A stretch of 64,000 nt of DNA from Crocodylus rhombifer (Eukaryota; Chordata; Crocodylia; Crocodylidae), in the NCBI GenBank assembly GCA_038503035.1, contig JAVSML010024003.1, forward strand, positions 1 through 64,000. Direction: 5' to 3'. Positions 1-9,300 of the stretch are shown here, piece after piece. The first letter of the stretch is position 1, and the number at the start of each line of letters is the position of its first letter. The position numbers were made by a program, and so were the translations under genes. The notes beneath the pieces are model-generated. The model ran no database searches, was not told where the DNA came from, and saw only the letters and a list, made by a program, of their open reading frames with translations.

Positions 1-327
1 GGGGAGCGCCCCCTGTTCCGGTGCATCACTGCCCTTCCCGCTGGGCCGTTTTGCCCGGTGCCCACCCCACCCGGTCCGTTCAGCCGAGACCAGGCCGGCG
101 CCTCAGCCCGCCGGCCGCCCCGCCGCCAGGGGGCGCCGCCCGACCTGCCCCGGGCCGGCTCCGGCGGGCAGCGGGGGCGTGTCCGGCCCGGGGGGAGGCC
201 CGGGCCCGGCCCCGGCTGCGGGCGTTGCCATGGGGCGGGCGGCAAGCCCGGGCCAGTCCCGCCCGCCGGCTCCGCGCTATGAAAGAGCCGCCGTGGCCGG
301 GCCGTGCGGAGCGCCCGCAGCGGCGGC
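1..327 (+). promoter_or_regulatory. SESN2: SESN2 CpG-island promoter and 5'UTR
   Basis: Extremely GC- and CpG-rich sequence leads directly into the first SESN2 coding exon and continues to about 700, as expected of a CpG-island promoter. No TATA box is evident. The transcription start cannot be placed from sequence. Two upstream ATGs (230 and 279) are out of frame with the SESN2 start at 328, and whether they are in the mRNA depends on the start site. A pair of adjacent p53-like half-sites lies at 240-259, each with one mismatch. Confidence 0.75.
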
Positions 328-375
328 ATGCTGGTGGCGGGCTCGGGGGGCTACGCGCCCCCGCCGCGGGACGAG
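328..375 (+). CDS. SESN2: SESN2 coding exon 1 (residues 1-16)
   Basis: The ATG sits in a moderate context (G at -3, C at +4) and the exon ends in phase 0 at GAG|gtaggc. The peptide starts MLVAGSG and is Gly/Pro-rich. It resembles the human start only at the first residues and is about 14 residues shorter. The start was chosen because no upstream in-frame ATG exists (an in-frame stop ends at 282) and the splice phase fits exon 2. Confidence 0.85.
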
Positions 376-3300
376 GTAGGCGCGGAGCGGGGGTGCGGTT
401 CGGGGCAGGCGCGCGCATTCGGGCCCCTCGCGCGACACCCGCCCGGCCTGCCGTGGGAGCTGCGGCCCGCGGCGGGTGGCAGAGGGAAACTGAGGCACGG
501 AAAGGGGCGAACGGAGCGGGACCTGGCTGCGGCGGCGGGCCTTGGTCTGAAAGGCGCTGGTGGCGCGGGTCTCAGAGGGGCCGTAAGGAGCTCTCTGCGG
601 CCGCTGGGGCTGGCGTCCGTGCGCCCGGGCCCGCCGCAGGGGGTTCTCGGAGGTTGCCGCGCGTGAGCGGCAGGGGCGCCGGGGGGTTCTCCTCATCCCA
701 TTTTACAGCTGGGGGAGCTGAGGGCTCTTGATTACACCGAGGCTGTGGAGCTGGGCCTAGCCCTCGGGGTCCCGTGCTGAAAAGCACCGGGCCAGGCCCT
801 CGGCGTCTGGCTCCCTGCCTTCCCTTCCCTTCCCTTCCCTAGCAAATAGATTGAATTTCACAACTTGGATGAAAACCGCTGGCAAAATCTCCCCTGCCTC
901 CCAGCTGCACGTCGCGGCTGCCCGCGTCTTGTGGCTGTCCCTATCCTGACTGCTCCCCAAAAAGCTACCCATGGTTTTTATGTACAAAACCCATGGGCAT
1001 CTCCCCCCCCCCTCGCCATCATGCGCGGGGAGGTTGCTCTCACACTTGGGGCTCCCACATGGGACAGAACGTGCTAGAGCCGCTTTCACCCCCGAATCAA
1101 GGTGTCATTTGAAATAATTACTGAAAACGCTCTGGCCAGAGAACAGGTCGCTGCTCGAAACCACCGTGCAGCCACAAGCAGCCTGCTTCAGGGAGCAGCG
1201 CGAGAGGCGGGGGTGGAAGGGAAGGTAGAAACACGTGGGGACCTGAATGGAAATCAGGTGGAGCAACGAAAGAGATGCTGCGAAACGGGCAGTCTCTGCC
1301 GATGGGGGTGCCAACAGCTTTGCTGTTTCATAGACCCCGTATAGCTAAGTCCTCCTGGAGAGGCCCCTCCAATGCCATTTGTGGGCATCTGAGTTTGTAA
1401 TGCCCTGGTGAGACTGTAGGCTGGTGCAAGATTAGTCCCAGTATAACACTCTGCCCTCCTAGGCTGCTTCCCTTGAGAAGGGCGCTATGAATCTCGGGCA
1501 GCAATTAGGCCACTGGGATGCTCCAGGGTGGTGGGAATGGGGTAAGTAGGAAGTTGCGGCCGTGTCTGGGCTGCAACGCGGCAGCTGCTGGAGCACACGG
1601 TGACATTTGGTAACGGTTGGGATCGGTAGCGGAGGCGTGTTGTAAATAGGGGGAAGGACTCGGGGGCAAAACGCAGCGTGCGAGGGCTGGCAGCTGTCGA
1701 GGAGGAGGCAGAGGGGGCGGTAGCTGGTCTGGAAGCGGAGCGCGAGGATGCACGTGCCCTGGGAGCAGGCTGCGGCCCTGATTGCTCAGCCTCTCCTGGC
1801 TCCTTGTGGGGCCTGCTCATCTCTTTCCCAGCGCCTGACTAAGCACTGGCCCGGGCACACTTGGCACCGGCGTCCCGTGCCCAGTCAGACCCTGGAGTCC
1901 TGTCGCGGGGAGCCAGCACAGGGGCTTTTGGTGCAGAACGGACGGTCCCACCCTCCAGCTGGGCAGGAGTGGCGGGAGGCTTTATACCACCTTGCTTTGT
2001 GGCAAATCGGAGCGGTTTCTCCACACCTGCGTTTCCCCATCTGTGGAACGGGGAGCGTGGCAGACGGGCTGCGCGGCTCAACTGGGCAATTAAGTTCATC
2101 GCCTGCGTTGAAACGGGCAGCTTCTCTGGGCTGAGACTAAAACCCAGCTCTAGCAGTCCCCTCCCAGGGTTACAAAGGTGGCACCTGGGGTGTGCCCTTT
2201 GGCTACTAAAGGATGTTGGGTCTTCAGGGGAATAAAGGGGCTCAGGGGGCACAGGCCATGATCTTCTTCCACGGGTGGAAGCTGGGATCGGGGCTCCTTT
2301 GGTGTAGAACAAGGGCAGGGCTGAGCTTAGTGCCCCAAGCTGCGAGGTTGAAGCACTGCGTGCCATGGGAGTTGCGCCGGGTGCACCTCGGGGCAGAGGA
2401 AAGGGGGTGGCAGCACTTGCAATATACATTTGAAGGCATCTCGTTTCACCCCGTGCAAGCGCTCTCCTTGTGAAGAGCCATCTGGTCCCTCTGACTTGCC
2501 ACCAACTCCCACGCTCCCTCAGGAAAGCCTGCGAGGCGCATTGCGTCCCGGGGCGGCAGCTTGCGGCACCGGGCAGAGGGAGCTTTATAAGCAGCCAAGG
2601 ACGGAGAGGCAGAGCCGCAAAGGGAGACACATCGGTCAGGGGGAGCCTTGGGACTGCGGTGAGTGCTCGGGGCGGCTGGCAGGGAAGGAGCCCAGGGAGG
2701 AGGAGGTGGCAACTTGGGGACGTCTGCCTGGAGATGAAATGAAGCTGGTTTCTTAGGGAAGTCTGTTAAGGGACAAGGAGCATTGCTGGACCAGGGCACT
2801 TAATGGGGGGACTTGCCTTGCAGTGATGGGGTCCCTCGAGCAGACCTCGCTGTGTCCGTACCCTGGAGGATTTTGTTCTGAACAAGCAGCCTTCAGCAGA
2901 GGGGGCTGAGGGGGTCCCAGAGGGGCTCATGGGGCCCTATGCTTGCTGCGGAGGAGCCTGTATGGCTGCTACCACTGTCTTGCTCCTTTCTGGTGGTGTT
3001 TGGTTTTGATGCTTGTGTCCGGGAGCAGCGGGGACCCCCAGACAGGGCTTTGGTTGGTGTCTCTGGTCTGGGACATCTGTAGGAGAGTCAAGGAGGCGGG
3101 TCCCCAGCTCCCCGGGGAGGTCAGCTGGGTTTGGCTCCTTGCTTCTTTAGGGAATCCCAGGCCTCGTGAGTGGGTGTCTGTTAGCTCTGGTGTCAACACT
3201 GGCCACTGGAGCATGACATCTCTTCCACGCCGTGCCCAGGCCGGTCACGTTCCGTGCTTCCTTCCCCGGGGTGGGCGGCGTGCCAGCCAGGTGGTGCAAC

Positions 3301-6300
3301 TTCCCGTGTCTCAAGGAAGCCCTGTCATTTCCCTGGCACGCACCCTGTGCGCTCCTCCTTGGGCCTGTGCCGACCGCAGCCGTGTGTTGGAGCAGGGGGT
3401 AGCCCCGTCCTGCGGCTCTGAGAAGAACCTGGCTGAATAGCATCTTCCTGTGCATCCCCCGGACCCATTGGGAAGCCAATCCTAGGGTATAACCTGCAAA
3501 AGAGGAACAGATGTTGCATCTGTCTCTGGACCAGTTGTGCCTGTGTATGTCCTGGGATTGGCATGGACACATTGCCCTTGTAATCAGGGGTTAGGGAGCA
3601 GCGATGCAATCCCGGGATAACCGTTCAGATGCGCTTGGTGCTGTCCAGGGATAAACTGTTCTTCCTTCTTATCCCATGAACCTTTTTAGTATTTATCCCA
3701 GGTCAACAGACAGGGATGTCTAAACCTTTGCACTCTGTTCTGGGATAAAATGGTTTGTCCTGGGATAAATGTGGCATCTCTAGTCCTAGAGCGGGTTGCA
3801 TCGGAGCCAAGTCCACTGCCGAGCCAGGCCAGCTCCAGGCTCGCTGGGCACCAGCACTGTTCTGGTTGGGCCGTGCTGGCCACGGCTGCCGGTCATCTGC
3901 CGGTAAAGCAGCTGGAGAGAGGGGTCGGGTGGATGCCCCTCGTCTGCACCGTCCAGGAGGGCTGGCGGGGCAGGAAAGGGGTGTTGGACCTGTCAGGGGG
4001 TCTCCCCTCTTGTTGTTCACCTCACAAATACCGGCACTGCCCCACGGGGCTCTGTGGGGAGGGTTGCCTCCTCCCCAAGTGTCCTTCCTCCCCACTGCTG
4101 GGTAGGCATTGGAGTTAAGCATCACCCTCCCTTCCTGGAGCAGGGCCTTGTCTCTGATTCAAAGCAGCTCCACCACGAGCCCTTTGCCCCCTCGGCTCCC
4201 AGCTCCCCGCCTCTCGGGGGGGATCCCAGGTCCCCAATGTCCTTCTGCAATTGCAGAAAAATAATCAGGGTAAAATAATCTCTCGACACCCTGCGTTAAG
4301 AAGCAAGACAAGGGCACGAGCCCAGGGCACCCTGACTGCCGTGGCCCTTCCTCCCCAGACCTTCACCCCGGCTCCAGCAGGATTAGGCCCTTGGCTCACA
4401 GGGCTGTGGCTTCACCCTGAACGCAAGTAACCCCGGCGGGCGGGCGGGCGGCAGAGAGGAAGCGCGTGTGATTGGAGTGTGCGAACCTCGGGTGACGGCA
4501 AGAAGCCAGCTTCAATTAGCTGTCCCGACATGGGCAGGTCTCAGGTCTCTCTCCTGCGCCTGTTCCTCCTCCGTTTCCTCCTGCCCCTCGCTGTGCATCG
4601 CGGGGGCTGAGTCAGCAGCTCCGGAGGGCTTTATCTTCCAGCTGAGCTGCTTGTGCAGCCAGGGCAAAGGTTTCCCCACAAACGGGCTGTGCATGGCCAG
4701 GGAAAGGCTCCAGCCTCTCCTGCAGTGTCATCCTGTGGGGGAAGCTCTCGAGCCCCCAAGGGTGGCCCTGAAGTCCTCGCTGGAATTAGGGGCCAGCTTC
4801 AGGGTGCCCCTTGTTGAATGGGCCGTGTTCGTGGAGGTCTGGACCTGAAGCCAAGCGCTGCAGAGAACCGCCCCGTGTGCCGCCTTGAGCCCGGCTTCTC
4901 TGGATTCATGCCCAGCTCCACGGGACACAACCACGGTGGGTTTCTCTTTGGGGGAGGCCAGAGACCCAGCTTGGGGCCTGCTGTCCCGGTGCCTTTGCAC
5001 AGGGGAAGGTGTCTATCATGGGGAGAAGGGAGTGACCTGAATACCAGTGTAAGCACAGAGCCTCCGTGCTGGCTCCCAGCACTGCTCCTTCCCCCTCTGG
5101 GTCTTAGTCCCCCCCATGGCAAACTCCTCCTGGGGCAATAGGGATCGCTCCCTCTTTCCCTTCCCTCCAGGCTTTGCCTCTCAGGCCATGAGGTTGTCGG
5201 GGCAGGAGGTGTCTGCGCAGCACCTAGCACCGTGAGGAGCATCTGGGGGTGCAACTGCAGCACGAGCAGGGGAGGGAAATGCAAAACCTCACCTTCACCT
5301 GCGGGGAATTGGGCACCTTTAAATGCATGTTCTCTTCCCTCCAGCTTCCAAAGCTTGCCTTTCACCTCACACCCTCCCAACCAGAACCCAGGCACTGGCA
5401 TGGCTCGTGCCCCTGGGTGCTTTGATGCCAGAAGGAGCTGCAGCTCTCTGGAGAAATGCAGCGCCAGTTGGCTCAGCTGCCCCGCTCTGTTGGGGCGGGT
5501 GGCTTTGCTTTTTGCTCCTGCCGCCGGCTCCAAAACTGACCCTCGGCGCATAACAGTGGGAAGGTCCAGCTGGGGAGAGCCCTGGCTTTCTCATTTCCCA
5601 GGTCGCCGGTTGCGTTGTCGCGGGTGCACGAAGGCGTCCCGCAGGACATGCACGGGGCTCTTTGCAGGCCTGCGTGACCCTGAGGCATGGAGGATGGACA
5701 CTGTCCCTGCGCCCTTCTCCAAAAGCTCCCCCCTTGGCAGGCTCCTGTCCGCTCCCCCTCCCACACGCATCACTAATCTCGCATGATTCAGGAGTGGACA
5801 CGGGGCGTCCTGTCCCCTTGGCCAGGGCACGGCTTGTCTTACAGCAGCTTGAATGAAAAACACCCCAGGCACCTGCTAGCGGGTGCCTGCGGGCTGGCGG
5901 GCGTCCCAGATGCCTGAGCGGGCCCGTGGTTGGCTTCTGTCCCCCGGAGCACTCCAGCTTTCCTCCGCACCCAGTGCTGGACGGGACGGGGGGTCGAAGG
6001 CTTTAAGAAAGTAGTCCAGCTCTGGGCATCCCTGGTCCCTCGGTGTCGCTCAGCTAGCAGCTTGCTCCGCCAGCGGCGGGTGCTTTGAGAGCAGAGCCGT
6101 GGGCTGAGCCGTGAGCGCACGCCCGTGCCTGTCGCTACAGCTCCAAGTCTGGGCTTGGATTGCTTGTTTTCGGAGGTGCTCGTTAACCACCCCCTCCCGG
6201 ACGAGCACGCCCAGCAGCGCGCGGCGTGGGCCGACCCTGCCCCTCTCGTGCGCTGGCTCACAGCCTGCCGGTCTTGCACCGTGAAATTTCCTGGGCTTTC

Positions 6301-9300
6301 TGCAATAATCGGGTGAGGAGGCCACGGCAGGGGCTCGTCCCTGGCAGCCAGCCTCTGCTGATGCAAGAGCCTCCCCGGGGAGTGAAAGCTTGCCCGTGCA
6401 ACGGCGCGGGGCTGTTTCATCAGGCGGCTACGGTGCCCTGGACCCGGGCCATCGCATGGGTCCCCCAGCTGCTTGAGTCGGCTCCCAGCCCTCCTGCCTC
6501 CCCGAGACTGCGCGGAGGTGGCAGGGTGGAGCCTCCGCCGGGTTTTGGGGCGGGCCGGGGCGGGCCGTATCTCACCACCCTGACTTGTCTTCCCCAGGGC
6601 AGAGGGATCAAGACTCCGCAGCAGCTGGGGAGCGGCCCGAGCTCCTTCCTCCCCGTGGAAGAGGTAGGAGATGTGTTGAAACCTGGGTCCTGTTTCCCCC
6701 CCCATGGCTGTCTGTCCTCCCCCTGTGGCTCCATCCCTGGCAGCCCCCTCTCCAGACTGCAGCAGGGGGGCTGCGGTTGTGGCCCGTGCGTCCCTTCTCT
6801 GGATTGAGCAGGAGAAGGGGTCTTCCCCACCTCCCCATTTGCTTCCTGACACGATGTCCCTCGCCTCCAGCACAGGCGGGCAGTTCCCCTCGTGCCCCAG
6901 GCAGGGGGCCCTCGTGAGGGTCGGGGAGCAGAGCCCCTCACCTGCCTTCGGGTGTCTGTCAGAGCCCTAGGCTCCATCCCCGGCCTTTCCCTGACTTTGT
7001 GCCCTGGGGCGAGTCACTGCCCTGCCCCATGCCTCAGTTTCCCCACCTTGCAGTTGGGGATCTCCCTCCAAGGCTGGCTAGCAGGAGAGCACGCTGCCCC
7101 CAGAAGGGGTGGGACGCTGTTGGCTGGGATATGGCTCGTGTCCTGGGCTGTATTACTCCCGAGCTGGCACAAACAAGGTGCTAATTCCAGCCCAGCCACA
7201 AATACCCCTGTTGTTGCGTCACCTGCCCGGGGTGACTAAGGCTGTGTGCCCTGCCTGTTGCTCCCGCACTGACATATGAGAACTAGGCATGAGGAAGCCG
7301 CCCCAATAAACACGGCCTCTCCTTGCACCGTGCCTGGGCTGCTCAGGCCATCCTGTCTTCTCCGGGAGCTGCGGTTGTATCGTGGCTTAACCCCCGGCCA
7401 AGTGGAGGGCGTGCATGGTGGGATGAGGAGGGGAGGGGAGGGGAGGGGAGGAGCCGTGGGGCAGAAAGAGCTGAACAAACAGCTGGGTTGCATCAGCGGG
7501 CAAGGTGCCCGGCCCTGGCGGGGAGAGGGAGAGGGAGAGGACAGAACCCAGCTTAGGGGTGCTGCTGGCCGCCCCCCTCCAGGGCCAGGGCTTGCAGCTT
7601 GAAGCCGAGGGCAGCTCCACAGAGCGCTCGGTTGGTCTTGCCCCTGTGGAGGACTCGGGGCAGGGAGCAAAGGAGGGATCTGGGCATGGAAAGATCCGCC
7701 CGGCTTCGGTGGGCGCCGTCCATCAGTATTGCGGGAGTCCCAGCCCACTTGTGCCAGGTGCGGTAGCACTGCCGTGCCCTGGCTTTACCTCCAGCGGGCA
7801 GGGGGCTGCCCTGGTGCTGGGGGAAGAGGGCTGGAGGGCACGGCCAGGACCCAGCTGCAGCCCGGTGGGGCCAGGTCTGCAGCGTGCCCCCGGGCGGTCG
7901 CTGGAAAGCGAGTGCTGGGTGCGGAGGGTCCCCGCGGTGTCCCAGCTCCCTCACGGCCCCTCTGTCCCATGCGCCGCAGATCTTGCAGGAGGGGGCAGAG
8001 AGCGCCCAGCGGCGGATCTTCATCGAGGCTTTCGTGTCCACGGGCAGGGTGGACAACATCACCATGGTGATGGGGCTGCACCCCGAGTACCTCTCCAGCT
8101 TCTGGAGGACCCAGTACCTGCTGCTGCGCATGGACGGGCCCCTGCCCCACCACAAGCGCCACTACATCGCCATCATGGTACGTGCGTCCCGCCGGGGCCT
8201 GGACGCGAGGGTCTCTTCCAAGCTAGAGCCCCGTCTCAGGGGGTACTGGGGAGGTCTGTCCATGCAACGCGGGTTGTGGGTGGGCAGGGACCCGCCGGGG
8301 CGACGTGTCCGTCTGTGCTCAGCCATCGGTGTGCCTTGCCCCTTCTCAGGCGGCGGCCAGGCACCAGTGCTCCTACCTGGTGGGCTTGCACATGGGCGAG
8401 TTCCTGCAAGCCGGGGGGGACCCGGAGTGGCTCCAGGGCCTGCACTGTGCCCCCCAGAAGCTGAGGAACCTCAACGAGATCAACAAGATCCTGGCGCACC
8501 GGCCTTGGCTCATCACGAAGGAGCACATCGAGGTGAGCTCCCAGATCCGTCCCAGCCTCGCAGCTCGTCTCCGTGCTTCCCCTCTGCTGGGTCGCTTTGC
8601 TGACCCTCGGGCAAGGCCTGGCCACGGAGAGGTTAAGAAAGCACTTAGCTGTTAACCTTGAACCCTCCGAGTTTGTTTGTGGGGAGCTGGGCTGGGTGGA
8701 GGGGGCTGCCTCGAGACACCCTGGGTGGGGGGCATCCCTGCCCCAGCCCCTTCTCCATCCGGGCTGAGCGTGGCGGTGGGTGTGTTTTCAGGCCCTCCTG
8801 AAGACAGGAGAGAACAGCTGGTCGCTGGCCGAGCTCATCCAGGCCCTGGTGCTCCTCACTCATTACCACTCGCTCGCCTCCTTCGTCTTTGGCTGTGGCA
8901 TCAACCCAGAGATCGACCACGAGGGGGGACATGCTTTCCAGCCGCCCTCCCCGCGCAGCTGTGACAGCAGCCCTGCCTCCGAGGAGGGGGTCAGTGGCTC
9001 CGGGGTAAGTTGGGGAGCCCCCAGTCCCCTCCCCTCCTCCTGCAGAGCTTGCTTTTGCGGGGCTGGTGATGTATGCACCAAGCGGTTGGGCTGGGCTGGC
9101 CAGATGCTGGTTCATCCCTGGATGTGTCGGGCTTAAATACAGAAAAGTCAGGCTGGAAGGGACCCACCAGGTCGCCCAGTCCAGCCCCCTGCTCAAGGCA
9201 GGATCAGCCTTGACCCCGTACAGATCTATCCAACCTCCAAGGATGGAGACTCCCCACCTCCATCCTCTCTGCCATCGTCCTTCAGGGATTTGAAGGCTGT

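Noticed and set aside
1839..2630. 263-codon open frame on the - strand in SESN2 intron 1
   Set aside because: No recognisable domain, high-GC low-information composition and overlapping open frames on both strands; best explained by scarcity of stop codons in GC-rich DNA.
5839..6873. 344-codon open frame on the - strand
   Set aside because: It overlaps SESN2 exon 2 in antisense, shows no family signature and has GC-driven Arg/Pro/Gly/Ser-rich composition.
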